Below, piece after piece: positions 1-12,226 of a stretch of 64,000 nucleotides of DNA. Under the pieces are notes generated by a model. That model was not told the origin of the DNA. It saw nothing but the letters and a program-made list of their open reading frames with translations, and ran no database searches. Within the stretch, counting starts at the first letter, position 1; each line of letters opens with the position of its first letter. The DNA is from Streptomyces maremycinicus (GTDB lineage Bacteria > Actinomycetota > Actinomycetes > Streptomycetales > Streptomycetaceae): NCBI RefSeq assembly GCF_001184025.1, contig NZ_BBYG01000008.1, positions 186,001 through 250,000 on the forward strand, given 5' to 3'. A program made the position numbers and the translations under genes.

Positions 1-527
1 CGGGTCAGCGCCTCCGTGTCGCCGAGGACGTCACCGGGCTTGCTGCCGTTGCCGAGCAGCACCCCGCCGAAGGACATCCGCAGATACGCGGCCGAGTTGT
101 TGAGCGTCCCGATGAGCGGATCGGCGACCACGGGCTCGTCGTCCGCGAGCACGGTGACGCCCCACAGGGTGCGCCCGGCGAGCGTCGCCTTGAAGTCGAC
201 GCCGGGGGTGCGCAGCCAGCCCGACCAGTGGTCCAGATAGCGCTTGGTCTGGGCGGAGACCGAGTACCAGTACAGCGGGGACGCGATCACGATGTCCGTC
301 GCGGCGAGCGTGGCGTCGAGCAGCAGTGCCGCGTTGCCCTCGGTGGGGCGGGGACGGTCGCCGTCGTGCCGCTGGTCCTCGAAGTCGGGCAGCGGGTGCC
401 GGGCCAGGCTGATCCATGTCTGCTCGACGTCGGAGGGCAACTGCTCGGCGGCCGCGCGGGCCAGCAACTCGGTGTTGCCGTCCGGACGGCTGCTGCCCAG
501 CACGAACAGGAAACTGCGGCGGCTCAT
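1..527 (-). CDS. NAD(P)H-dependent flavodoxin-fold oxidoreductase (3' end outside window)
   Basis: Translation starts MSRRSFLFVLGSSRPDGNTE: a beta strand followed by the GSSRPDGNT phosphate loop that binds FMN in the flavodoxin-like/NADPH-dependent FMN reductase family. The later SPLYWYSVSAQTKRYLDHW motif (about residues 95-115) is the second FMN contact typical of this family. It is expected to be a cytosolic flavoprotein reducing quinones or FMN. About 175 residues are visible and the stop codon lies beyond base 1, so total length is unknown. The ATG at 527 is preceded by a purine-rich GGGGGATGGATC stretch. It lies downstream of the amidase gene on the same strand, but an AT-rich promoter-like segment between them suggests its own promoter. 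Confidence 0.75.
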   Translation of the reverse strand, partial: MSRRSFLFVLGSSRPDGNTELLARAAAEQLPSDVEQTWISLARHPLPDFEDQRHDGDRPRPTEGNAALLLDATLAATDIVIASPLYWYSVSAQTKRYLDHWSGWLRTPGVDFKATLAGRTLWGVTVLADDEPVVADPLIGTLNNSAAYLRMSFGGVLLGNGSKPGDVLGDTEALT

Positions 528-540
528 GATCCATCCCCCA

Positions 541-600
541 GATGGTCGGCGTGCGACGATAGCTTGCACCTGCATTATATGTGTACGCAAGTATCTGTCG
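541..600 (-). promoter_or_regulatory. promoter-like TATAAT with flanking inverted repeat
   Basis: On the minus strand a perfect TATAAT (574-579) sits in an AT-rich island unusual for this GC level. It is framed by CTTGC (563-567) and GCAAG (587-591), an inverted repeat 19 bp apart. It lies 15-65 bp before the oxidoreductase start and could be a -10 box with a regulator site around it. No convincing -35 hexamer at 17 bp was found. Confidence 0.35.
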
Positions 601-616
601 AGGGGTGGAGGCGGAG

Positions 617-1957
617 TCAGGGCGCGGCCCGGGCGGCCGGGGTGGTCCCTGCGGCACCGGGGACACAGGCGGCACCGGTGGCACCGGCGGCCGCCAGGAG
701 TGTCGTCTCCCCGCCGTGTGCCGCGACCATGTGCAGCCCCAGGGGACAGCCGTCCGTGCCGAGCCCCGCCGGGACGCTGACCGCCGGATGTCCGCTCAGG
801 TTGAACGCCCAGGTGAGCGCCGTCGAGTACCGGTCGCCCGGGCCGTCGTGGCCGTGCGCGGCGGTCGGCGTCGTCGGGGTCAGCAGCAGGTCGACACGGG
901 AGAAGAGGTCGGCCAGCAGACGGTCGTTGAGGTTCCGCACGCGCGCGGCGTCGCGGAGGTCCGCGCCCGGAGTGCGCAGCGCGAGCCAGGCCGCGGCGGG
1001 GTCCGCCAGCCGCAGGGGCGGGTCGTCGGAGGGCGGCAGCAACCGGACGACACCCGCCTCGGCGAGCCGGCGGGCGGCGGCACGGGCCAGGGCGAGCGGC
1101 TCCGGGTCGGGATCGGCGAAGCCGAGGTCGGCGGAGAACACGGCGAGGGGCGGCACCCGATCCGCCGAGGGAACGGGAACCGCCGAGGCGACGAGACCCA
1201 CCCCCGTCGTGCCCGTGGTGACGGGACCCGCCGCTGTCGTGCCCGTGGTGACGGGACCCGCCGCTGTCGTGCCCGTGGTGACGGGACCCGCCGCCGTCCT
1301 CGGTGACATGGCCTGCCGGTAGGCCTCCGCGTCTGCCGCGTGGCGGACGAGGACGCCGGGCGCGGCCAGGCCCGTACGGTCCCGGGAGGCCGGTGCCGCC
1401 TCTCGGTCGGGCGGCGGCGGCCGGAGGTTCGTGGTCTTCAGGCCGATCACACCGCACCAGGCGGCCGGGATCCGTACCGAGCCCGCGCCGTCGCTGCCGG
1501 TCGCCAGGGGGACCAGGCCGACGGCCACCGCCGCCGCGGACCCCGCCGAGGAGCCGCCCGGCGTCCGGTCTGCCCGCCAGGGGTTCACGGTCCGTCCGTG
1601 GGCGCCGAGACCCCAGGTCTGCCAGGGAGTGCCCGGTCCCGGTACGGCCGTCGCCCCGACCGGCACGCATCCGGCGGCGACCAGCGGGCCCGCGGCACGC
1701 AGCCCGTGCCGCCCCTTCACGCCGATCGGCACCCCGGCCAGCGGCAGCCCCTCGCCCGCGGCGATCCGGGCGTCGACCTCGCGCGCCCAGGCCCGCGCCC
1801 GCGCCTCCCACACCTCGGCGAAGGCGCACAGCGCAGGGTCGGTCCGCGCGATCCGGGCGAGCGCCTCGCCGGCCATGTCCGCGGCCGACAGCCGTCCCGC
1901 CCGCACGGCCGCGGCGATCTCCACGGCCGGCGGCCACGCCGGGGACAGGGATTCCAC
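617..1957 (-). CDS. amidase signature (AS) family hydrolase
   Basis: A 446-residue amidase-signature protein that would hydrolyse an amide bond of unknown substrate. The Ser-cisSer-Lys triad is visible: Lys81 in GVPIGVKG, Ser136 in TPGGSSAGS and the nucleophile Ser160 in [11 protein letters not shown]. The 24-residue gap between the two serines is that of fatty-acid amide hydrolase. The residue after Lys81 is Gly rather than the usual Asp. The C-terminal third contains three tandem copies of the decapeptide [10 protein letters not shown], encoded by a 30-bp DNA repeat, which looks like a recent expansion in a surface loop. Start chosen at the ATG 20 bp after the stop of the preceding minus-strand gene, so the two are probably cotranscribed. 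Function beyond amidohydrolase is not predictable. Confidence 0.85.
   Translation of the reverse strand: MESLSPAWPPAVEIAAAVRAGRLSAADMAGEALARIARTDPALCAFAEVWEARARAWAREVDARIAAGEGLPLAGVPIGVKGRHGLRAAGPLVAAGCVPVGATAVPGPGTPWQTWGLGAHGRTVNPWRADRTPGGSSAGSAAAVAVGLVPLATGSDGAGSVRIPAAWCGVIGLKTTNLRPPPPDREAAPASRDRTGLAAPGVLVRHAADAEAYRQAMSPRTAAGPVTTGTTAAGPVTTGTTAAGPVTTGTTGVGLVASAVPVPSADRVPPLAVFSADLGFADPDPEPLALARAAARRLAEAGVVRLLPPSDDPPLRLADPAAAWLALRTPGADLRDAARVRNLNDRLLADLFSRVDLLLTPTTPTAAHGHDGPGDRYSTALTWAFNLSGHPAVSVPAGLGTDGCPLGLHMVAAHGGETTLLAAAGATGAACVPGAAGTTPAARAAP
1206..1295. repeat. 3 x 30-bp in-frame tandem repeat inside the amidase gene
   Basis: Three units of 30 bp (each containing GTGCCCGTGGTGACGGGACC) follow one another with a single mismatch in the last base. 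They encode three copies of [10 protein letters not shown]. The multiple-of-three period keeps the amidase frame open. Confidence 0.9.
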
Positions 1958-1977
1958 GCCCGGCCTCCCGTGCCCGC

Positions 1978-2481
1978 TCAGCGCGTACCGGTGAGCCGGG
2001 CCAGCGGTTCCGTCTCGCGCGGCGGGGTCCCGCCCAGTTCGCCGAGGCGCCAGTTCGCCACCCAGGGGACGCGGTACACGTCGATGACCGATTCGATCAC
2101 CTTCACCCGCTGGACGAGGGGCCGGGGCAGCCGGCCCGGCGCGTCCGCGACGAGCACCACCGCGTCCAGGTCGAGCCCGTGCGGAGCCTCCCCGCGCCGG
2201 AAGACCTCCAGGGTCCGCAGAATGGAGTCGAGCCCCGCCGCGTGGGTGCGGGCGACCAGCAGCACCGACGGCGGATCACCGGCGCCGGGCCACGCGCGGC
2301 CGCAGTCGTGGCCGCCGTAGACCGCGGCGAGCGTGGAGCCGCCGGCCCCGCCGTGCGTGCAGACCCAGGAGAAGCGCCGGGGCGCGGCGGTGGAGGCGTA
2401 CGGCATCGGTAACGGATCCGGTGCGGCCACCGGCCCGCGGATCCAGATCTCCGGCCCCCGCTGCCCGTGCGTCGTCCCCAT
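1978..2481 (-). CDS. conserved actinobacterial protein with degenerate P-loop (DUF6668-like)
   Basis: A 167-residue protein. After an N-terminal Pro-rich stretch it has [19 protein letters not shown], which looks like a Walker A loop (GGxGGST) in which the usual Lys is missing. This is followed by a strand-rich segment ([27 protein letters not shown]) resembling a ParA/MinD-type Rossmann core. I associate this pattern with the Streptomyces DUF6668 family, but only from memory. It is followed after 20 bp by the amidase gene and is divergent from the TPR-like gene at 2699. A role as a small regulatory or partition-like ATPase relative is inference. Confidence 0.6.
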   Translation of the reverse strand: MGTTHGQRGPEIWIRGPVAAPDPLPMPYASTAAPRRFSWVCTHGGAGGSTLAAVYGGHDCGRAWPGAGDPPSVLLVARTHAAGLDSILRTLEVFRRGEAPHGLDLDAVVLVADAPGRLPRPLVQRVKVIESVIDVYRVPWVANWRLGELGGTPPRETEPLARLTGTR

Positions 2482-2634
2482 GGCCCGTGTTCCTCCCGCT
2501 CGTCGCCGTCCCTCCGGGGCGCCCCTGATCGTGGTTGGTCCCGGAGCTGCCCCGGGAGCGGGGCGTGGGTTCCTGGAACGAGGCTGTGACGTCGCGGTGA
2601 CGCGTGGACCGGGAGCGCTCGGAGAGACTCAACA

Positions 2635-2656
2635 GTACGTGTCCGTGTACACGTAC
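2635..2656. promoter_or_regulatory. 22-bp inverted repeat in a divergent promoter region
   Basis: GTACGTGT, 6 bp, then ACACGTAC: perfect 8-bp arms. It lies between the divergent start codons at 2481 and 2699, in a 217-bp gene-free stretch, 43 bp before the start of the TPR-like gene. A plausible operator for a dimeric regulator; the regulator is unknown. Confidence 0.4.
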
Positions 2657-2698
2657 CTGGACGACCGGATCGTGACGACGCATCCGAGTGAGGAACCG

Positions 2699-4375
2699 AT
2701 GTCTCGACTCAGCCGCGAGAAGAAGCGGGAACAGCAGTACGTCGGCCCCCCGGCCGTCGTGGTGGCCCCGCTCGATGTCCATGTCCGCGAGAGCGGGACG
2801 GCGACGATAGGGGGTGTCCCGGTCGTGGCGGCCGACGGCGAGGAGATCCAGCGCGCCGTCCTGAGTCACCTCCACCGCATCGCCCTCGCCACCGGACACC
2901 CGGTCCTCGCCACCGTCCACGACGAACGCATCGGTTACGTCGTCGCCCTGCGCGTGGACCCGGACGGTTCCAGCCACTTCACGGCGGACCCCCTGCGGAC
3001 GGCCCCGGCTCCGGCTCCGGCGGCACCGGATGCGGCGGCGTCGGCACCGGCCGCGGCGGCACCGGACACGCGGAGCACCGCCCCGGCCGACGCCCACGTG
3101 CCCGCTCCCGTACCCGTTCCGACCGACGCCCGTGTGCCCGCTCCCGCGATCGCCCCGACCGACGCCCACGTGCCCGCTCCCGTACCCGTTCCGACCGACG
3201 TGCCCGTCCCCGCTCCCGCGGCCGTGGACCCGCCCGCCGTCGTCGACGCCTCCGAGCCCGGCCCCGTCGATGCCCCCGCCGTCGTCGACGCGCCCAGGTC
3301 GGCCGACGCGCCCGCAGCCCCCGCTGCCGCCGAGCCGCCCGTGACCTTCGAAGACGGACGGCCCGCTCAGCCGCGGCGTGACGAGCCCACGCATCTGCTG
3401 CGCCAGGTGCCCGAGCCGGTGCGGGACGCGGCCCCGACGTTCCCGTTGCGCGCGGTGCCCGAGGACGCGGCGACTCAGGGAGCCCCGTCGGCCCCCGACC
3501 CGGCACCCGGGTACGTGGGGGAGACCCCGGCGCCCGGCACCGTCACCGCCCCTACGGGGGTGTTCGGCCCGCCCCCGACGATGGACCGGCCGCCGAACCC
3601 CGACACGACCCCGACCACAGCCCTGCCCTCGATCCCGACCGTGACCCCGACCCCCATCCCGACCCCGACCCCCATCCCGACCCCGGGTCCTCCCTCGGCT
3701 CCGATCCCGCTGCCGCTCCCGACGCCTGCCTCCACCCCCGCCCCCACCGCCAAGCCCGCGTCCACGCCCACCCCGCTGCTGCCCGACGGTCTCGTCTCCG
3801 ACGTGGCCCTCGACCCGGATCCCGGCTCCAAGCCCACCCCCGCCCGTGGGTTCGACGCCGTAGCGGAGGCGGTGCTCGGGGACGACCCCCGTACCCCGCC
3901 CGGCGACGGCGGTCCCCCGGCCCTCCTCGCGGAGCCGCTCGCGCGGATCAACGAGGCGGTACGGGCGGGCCGTACGGACACCGCGGCCGCACTCGCCGAG
4001 CGGACCGTGCTGGAGGCGTCCGCGACGCTGGGGCCGGAGCACCCCGAGGTGCTCCGGCTGCGTGAACTCACGGCGTACATCGCCTACTTGGCAGGCGATC
4101 CGCTGCGCTCCTTCCACACCTCCCTCGACCTGGCCGGCATCCACCGCCGGAGCCGGGACGCGGAGGCCGCGTACGGCAACGTCCAGAGCGCGGCCACCGC
4201 CTGGCGTGCCGTACGCGACCCCTTGCAGGGACTGAACCTGGGGACCGAACTCCTCGGTCTGTGGACGGAACTCACCACCGAGGAGGGCCCGGCCGCCGAC
4301 GACCTCGAGGAACTGGAGTCGGCCCGCGCACGCATGCTCCGGCTGGCCGAACGCGCCCGCAGGTCCGGCGCGTAG
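2699..4375 (+). CDS. Pro-rich protein with C-terminal TPR-like helical domain
   Basis: 558 residues when started at the ATG following GAGTGAGGAACC; the frame is open further upstream but that part has no coding character. Residues 1-95 form a compact, probably globular domain (MSRLSREKKREQQYVGPP.., GHPVLATVHDERIGYVVALR). Residues 100-400 are a long Pro/Ala/Asp/Thr low-complexity linker with short repeats such as PAPVPVPTDA and TPTPIPTPTPIP. The last 150 residues are alpha-helical (RLRELTAYIAYLAGDPLRSF..) and resemble tetratricopeptide repeats, so a protein-protein contact role is likely. No signal peptide or membrane segment is seen. It is divergent from the degenerate P-loop protein, perhaps its partner. 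Function unknown. Confidence 0.7.
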   Translation: MSRLSREKKREQQYVGPPAVVVAPLDVHVRESGTATIGGVPVVAADGEEIQRAVLSHLHRIALATGHPVLATVHDERIGYVVALRVDPDGSSHFTADPLRTAPAPAPAAPDAAASAPAAAAPDTRSTAPADAHVPAPVPVPTDARVPAPAIAPTDAHVPAPVPVPTDVPVPAPAAVDPPAVVDASEPGPVDAPAVVDAPRSADAPAAPAAAEPPVTFEDGRPAQPRRDEPTHLLRQVPEPVRDAAPTFPLRAVPEDAATQGAPSAPDPAPGYVGETPAPGTVTAPTGVFGPPPTMDRPPNPDTTPTTALPSIPTVTPTPIPTPTPIPTPGPPSAPIPLPLPTPASTPAPTAKPASTPTPLLPDGLVSDVALDPDPGSKPTPARGFDAVAEAVLGDDPRTPPGDGGPPALLAEPLARINEAVRAGRTDTAAALAERTVLEASATLGPEHPEVLRLRELTAYIAYLAGDPLRSFHTSLDLAGIHRRSRDAEAAYGNVQSAATAWRAVRDPLQGLNLGTELLGLWTELTTEEGPAADDLEELESARARMLRLAERARRSGA

Positions 4376-4390
4376 CGGCCGTCCGGCCGG

Positions 4391-5488
<1,098 letters not shown>

Positions 5489-5514
5489 TCACATACCGAA
5501 GCCCTCGAAGTCCC

Positions 5515-6000
5515 TCAGTGCACGCAGAACTCGTTGCCCTCCGGGTCCGCCATGACCACCCACTGCCCGGACGGCTCCTTCACCTCTCGCAGCACGCTCG
5601 CCCCCAGCGCCGTCAGCCGCTCGACCTCCCCGGCGCGCAGCCCGTCGCCGGGATGCAGATCGAGATGGAGCCGGTTCTTCACGGTCTTGGCCTCCGGCAC
5701 CCGCTGGAACAGCAGCCGCCGCCCCAGCCCGGTCCCGCTGTCGGGGTCGTACGGGTCCTCGGGGTGCCGTACGGCGATCAGGTCCCGGAAGGCGGGACGG
5801 CCGTGGAACTCCAGCGTCGCGGCCCCGGGCAGCGCGCCGAGCTCCAACAGCCGCTCGACGAGCGCGCTGTTGTCCTCGACCTCGTAGTGCAGCGCTCCGG
5901 CCCAGAAATCGGCCTGCGCGTGCGGGTCGGCTGAGTCGACGACGAGCTTCCAGTGCACGGGCGTGGGCCCGGCCTCGGGTACTCCAGATGTCTCGGTCAT
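5515..6000 (-). CDS. VOC (glyoxalase/bleomycin-resistance) fold protein
   Basis: 161 residues with the VOC layout: an N-terminal VHWKLVVDSADPHAQADFWAG strand-helix, an internal LHLDLHPGD segment carrying candidate metal-ligand histidines, and the closing QWVVMADPEGNEFCVH motif typical of the Streptomyces glyoxalase-like subgroup. These proteins bind or modify small molecules; no specific substrate can be assigned. It is a single gene on the minus strand, separated by about 130 bp from the rarD gene upstream. Confidence 0.8.
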   Translation of the reverse strand: MTETSGVPEAGPTPVHWKLVVDSADPHAQADFWAGALHYEVEDNSALVERLLELGALPGAATLEFHGRPAFRDLIAVRHPEDPYDPDSGTGLGRRLLFQRVPEAKTVKNRLHLDLHPGDGLRAGEVERLTALGASVLREVKEPSGQWVVMADPEGNEFCVH

Positions 6001-6127
6001 GCAGCCACTTCTAGCAGGCCCGCCCCGGCTGGGCCGCCTACGCGCCGAACGCCGTCGCCCCTCGCGACGACGGCGACGACGGCACTGACGGGTGGGGTCG
6101 GTGACGGGTGGGGCCCGTGACGGGGGT

Positions 6128-7216
6128 CTACGGCTTGGTGAGGGGAGGGACTCCCGCCTCCGGAGCGGGGGCGCCGGTCACACCGTTGACGGCGACGACA
6201 CCGGAGACACCGGAGACACCGGAGACACCGGAGACACCGGGGTCGGCCGTGCCCGCGGAGCCTCCGGCGGCCACGCCGGACACCTTCGTCCTGCTCTCGG
6301 TGATCGCGGGGCCGAGCGTGCGGGCCGCCCGGCGTGAGGTGCGCAGCGCGTCGCCGGTGAGCAGGACCAGCGCCAGCCACACCAGCGCGAACCCGGCCCA
6401 GCGTTCGAGGGGCATGGCCTCGCCGAAGTAGAGGACGCCGAGCAGGAACTGGAAGACCGGCGCCAGGTACTGGAGGAGCCCCAGCGTGGACAGCGGCACA
6501 CGGATCGCCGCCGCGCCGAAGCAGACGAGGGGGAGCGCGGTGACGAGACCGGTGGAGGCGAGCAGCGCCGCGTGTCCGACGCCCTCGGTCGCGAAGGTGA
6601 GGCCGTCGTGCGCGGACAGCCACAGCAGGTAGCCCAGCGCGGGCAGGAACTGGACGGCGGTCTCGGCCGCCAGCGACTCGACCCCGCCGAGGTTGACCTT
6701 CTTCTTCACCAGCCCGTAGGTGGCGAAGGAGAAGGCGAGGGTGAGGGAGATCCACGGCGGGCGGCCGTAGCCGATGGTCAGGACCAGCACCGCCGTGAAG
6801 CCGATGCCGACCGCCGCCCACTGCACGGGCCGCAGCCGTTCCTTGAGGATCAGTACGCCCATGGCGATGGTGACCAGCGGGTTGATGAAGTACCCGAGGG
6901 ACGCCTCGACGACGTGGCCGCTGTTCACGGCCCAGATGTAGACGCCCCAGTTCACGGTGATGACCGCCGCGGCGATCACGACCAGCCCGAGCCGGCGCGG
7001 CTGGCGCAGCAGCTCACCGGCCCACGCCCAGCGCCGTACGACGAGCAGCGCGACGGCGACGAAGGCCAGGGACCACACCATGCGGTGGGCGAGGATCTCG
7101 GTCGCCCCGGCGGGCTTGAGCAGGGGCCAGAAGAGGGGGACCAGCCCCCACATCCCGTAGGCGGCGAGGCCGTTCAGCAGGCCTGTCCGGCCCTCACTCT
7201 TCGACGTCCCGGCCAC
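6128..7216 (-). CDS. rarD: RarD-type EamA-family transporter
   Basis: 362 residues, about ten transmembrane helices. The N-terminus GLLNGLAAYGMWGLVPLFWPLL and the later AYLQW-like helices (LSTLGLLQYLAPVFQFLLGVL) are characteristic of RarD, a chloramphenicol-sensitive-protein homologue in the drug/metabolite transporter superfamily; substrate unknown. The GTG at 7216 is preferred over the upstream ATG codons at 7243 and 7282 because GAAGGAGG sits 6 bp before it. The last about 60 residues are a low-complexity tail with four VSG units, encoded by a 9-bp tandem DNA repeat near 6200-6240; this tail is not needed for the transporter fold. Confidence 0.88.
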   Translation of the reverse strand: MAGTSKSEGRTGLLNGLAAYGMWGLVPLFWPLLKPAGATEILAHRMVWSLAFVAVALLVVRRWAWAGELLRQPRRLGLVVIAAAVITVNWGVYIWAVNSGHVVEASLGYFINPLVTIAMGVLILKERLRPVQWAAVGIGFTAVLVLTIGYGRPPWISLTLAFSFATYGLVKKKVNLGGVESLAAETAVQFLPALGYLLWLSAHDGLTFATEGVGHAALLASTGLVTALPLVCFGAAAIRVPLSTLGLLQYLAPVFQFLLGVLYFGEAMPLERWAGFALVWLALVLLTGDALRTSRRAARTLGPAITESRTKVSGVAAGGSAGTADPGVSGVSGVSGVSGVVAVNGVTGAPAPEAGVPPLTKP

Positions 7217-7310
7217 GGGCCCCTCCTTCTCACGTACAGGCATGCGTGGACGAAGGTAACGCCGGGCACCCCGGTCTGTCATGCCCGTATCGCCATACGG
7301 TCATGACAGA

Positions 7311-7379
7311 CCGGTCATGGCAGCCAGGGGTGACCGGTCATGGCGGACAGGAGTGACCGGTCATGGCGGACAGGGGTGA
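7311..7379. repeat. three 23-bp tandem repeats containing TGACCGGTCA
   Basis: Three head-to-tail 23-bp units start at 7311, 7334 and 7357 (CCGGTCATGG..GGTGA). The junctions create the perfect palindrome TGACCGGTCA at 7331-7340 and 7354-7363, and a one-mismatch copy at 7308-7317. They lie upstream of rarD and downstream of qorB, in a 267-bp gene-free stretch. This could be an array of regulator sites for rarD. Confidence 0.7.
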
Positions 7380-7483
7380 GGTGGCGCGGATGAGCCGCGC
7401 GGCGCCCGGGGGGCCGCCGGAGGGGTGTCAGCACCCCCGGGGAGTGGCAGCGCCCCGGGGAGTGTCGGCACGCCGGGGGAGGG

Positions 7484-8338
<855 letters not shown>

Positions 8339-8405
8339 GGCTCGGAAACTCCTAGGGGGGTTGCGGGTCTGCCACCGACCCTAGGAGGTGCACTAACCGA
8401 GCGAA

Positions 8406-8430
8406 AGTACCCACTTTGAAGTAAGGTACT
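8406..8430. promoter_or_regulatory. nested palindromic operator between qorB and the hxlR-type gene
   Basis: AGTACC, 1 bp, ACTT, 2 bp, AAGT, 2 bp, GGTACT: an outer 6-bp and an inner 4-bp perfect inverted repeat share one near-symmetric centre. It ends 3 bp before the regulator start codon, so binding should block the regulator's own expression and could reach the qorB promoter. Confidence 0.6.
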
Positions 8431-8433
8431 GGC

Positions 8434-8841
8434 ATGACAGTAAGTGCGCGGGTGGGAGCGTCCGAGGCGGAGGGCATGTGTCCTCACCGACTCGTCCTCG
8501 AACATGTCACCAGCCGGTGGGGTGTCCTGGTGCTGATCGAGCTGCTCGACCGCGCGCACCGGTTCAGCGAGCTGCGCCGGGCGATCGGCCGGACGGGCCG
8601 TCCGGTCAGCGAGAAGATGCTCACCCAGACCCTCCAGACGCTCGAACGCGACGGCCTGGTGCATCGAGACGCCAAGCCGGTCATCCCGCCGCGCGTCGAC
8701 TACTCCCTGACCGACCTCGGCCGGGAGGCGGCCGGACAGGTGCGCGCGCTCGCCCTGTGGACACAGACCCGGATGTCGGACGTGGAGCAGGCCCGCCGGA
8801 CGTACGACGAGGCCCGGGAACCTCGTTCCCGGGCCTCGTAG
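8434..8841 (+). CDS. HxlR-family redox-type transcriptional regulator (QorR-like)
   Basis: 135 residues; winged-helix HxlR domain (RWGVLVLIELLDRAHRFSELRRAIG, SEKMLTQTLQTLERDGLVHR, VDYSLTDLGRE). It has one cysteine, Cys16, just before the HTH (EGMCPHRLVLEHV). This is the position of the redox cysteine of C. glutamicum QorR and of YodB/HypR-type sensors, so thiol-based derepression by quinones or oxidants is a fair expectation. Divergent from qorB. No Shine-Dalgarno is visible: the palindrome abuts the ATG, so translation may be leaderless, or the ATG at 8476 just before Cys16 may be used. Confidence 0.85.
   Translation: MTVSARVGASEAEGMCPHRLVLEHVTSRWGVLVLIELLDRAHRFSELRRAIGRTGRPVSEKMLTQTLQTLERDGLVHRDAKPVIPPRVDYSLTDLGREAAGQVRALALWTQTRMSDVEQARRTYDEAREPRSRAS
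8809..8837. terminator. hairpin at the end of the hxlR-type gene
   Basis: GAGGCCCGGGAAC pairs perfectly over 13 bp with GTTCCCGGGCCTC across a 3-nt loop, overlapping the last codons of the regulator. It lies between convergent genes (the regulator and korB), so it may work in both directions, although no T-tract follows. Confidence 0.6.
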
Positions 8842-8915
8842 CCGAACCGGTACCCCTCGGTCGCCTGCCTCTCGACCGCATCGGCACCTCTCGGACCGGT
8901 CGGTACCGCTGACTG

Positions 8916-9990
8916 TCAGCCGACGACCGTCCAGGTGTCCCCGCCCGCCAGCAGCGCCGCGAGATCGCCCTTGCCGTGCTGCTCGATCGCCACGTCCAGC
9001 TGGTCCGCCAGCTGGGTGTCGTAGACCGGCCGCTCCACCGAGCGCAGCACGCCGATCGGCGTGTGGTGCAGGGTGTCGGGGTCGGCCAGCCGGGAGAGCG
9101 CGAAGGCGGTGGTCGGAGACGTGGCGTGCGCGTCGTGGACCAGGACGTCCGCCTCGTTGTCCGCAGTCACCGTGACCACCCGCAGATCGCCGCTCGCAGG
9201 GTCGCGCACGACGCCCCGGGCGCCGTCCGCACCGAAGCGGATCGGCTGCCCGTGCTCGAGCCGGATCACCGCCTCCTCGGCCGACTCGCGGTCCTTCAAC
9301 GCCTCGAACGCGCCGTCGTTGAAGATGTTGCAGTTCTGGTAGATCTCGACCAGTGCCGTGCCAGGATGGGCGGCCGCCCGGCGCAGCACCTCCGTCAGAT
9401 GCCTGCGGTCGGAGTCGATGGTCCGGGCCACGAACGACGCCTCGGCGCCGAGCGCCAGCGACACCGGGTTGAAGGGCGCGTCCAGCGAGCCCATCGGCGT
9501 CGACTTGGTGATCTTGCCGATCTCCGAGGTGGGCGAGTACTGCCCCTTGGTCAGCCCGTAGATCCGGTTGTTGAACAGCAGGATCTTGAGGTTCACGTTC
9601 CGCCGCAGGGCGTGGATCAGATGGTTGCCGCCGATGGACAGCGCGTCGCCGTCGCCCGTGACCACCCACACGCTCAGGTCCCGCCGGGACGCGGCGAGCC
9701 CGGTCGCGATCGCCGGCGCCCGCCCGTGGATGGAGTGCATGCCGTACGTGTTCATGTAGTACGGGAAGCGCGACGAGCAGCCGATGCCCGACACGAAGAC
9801 GATGTTCTCCTTGGCCAGCCCCAGCTCCGGCATGAAGCCCTGGACGGCCGCCAGGATCGCGTAGTCACCGCAGCCGGGGCACCAGCGCACTTCCTGATCG
9901 GACTTGAAGTCCTTCATGGACTGCCGGCCCACGGCCTTGGGGACGAGCGAGAGCGCCTCGATCGTGCCGGTGCCTTCCGTCGTCGAGGTC

Positions 9991-9998
<8 letters not shown>
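8916..9998 (-). CDS. korB: 2-oxoacid:ferredoxin oxidoreductase, beta subunit
   Basis: 360 residues. The beta subunit binds thiamine diphosphate and one 4Fe-4S cluster. Visible are WCPGCGDY (Cys40, Cys43), SGIGCSS (Cys74) and YQNCNIF (Cys223) as the four cluster ligands, and GDGDALSIGGNHLIH (from residue 115) with the downstream NN as the TPP motif. With KorA it oxidatively decarboxylates a 2-oxoacid, probably 2-oxoglutarate, to the acyl-CoA and reduces ferredoxin. Its ATG overlaps the korA stop by 8 bp, so translation is coupled. The C-terminal about 90 residues extend beyond the TPP domain, as is common in actinobacterial KorB. Confidence 0.93.
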
Positions 9999-11937
<1,939 letters not shown>

Positions 11938-12012
11938 TGAACTGGACCTCCCTCGAGGTGGCTGTCCCGGAGGTCCTTCCCGAAGGCCCTCCACGGATCA
12001 ACCCTACGTCTG

Positions 12013-12029
12013 TAAGGGTCGCCTTACCT
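12013..12029. promoter_or_regulatory. possible DmdR/IdeR-type iron box upstream of korA
   Basis: On the minus strand the sequence AGGTAAGGCGACCCTTA matches about 13 of 17 positions of the actinobacterial iron-box consensus as I remember it (AGGTTAGGCTAACCTAA). It lies about 80 bp before korA, which encodes part of an Fe-S enzyme. The match is imperfect and could be chance. Confidence 0.3.
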
Positions 12030-12226
12030 CGGCCATTCGTATGACGGTTCGCTGTCCCGAGACGGCCCGGCACCCCCGCTTTTCATGATTTCCCGCCGCC
12101 CCGTGTGATCGCGGTAGACGCTCCGGACCACACCACGGTTCTGCACCATGACTCCATCGCGGCTCCACCGCCTTTCGTCGCCTCCACCGAGTTCCCCGTC
12201 TCGACGAAAGGCACAGTGCCACCTCG

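Noticed and set aside
2276..4144. 622-codon Gly/Arg-rich minus-strand frame
   Set aside because: Complement of the Pro/Ala-rich linker of the TPR-like protein; no start signal.
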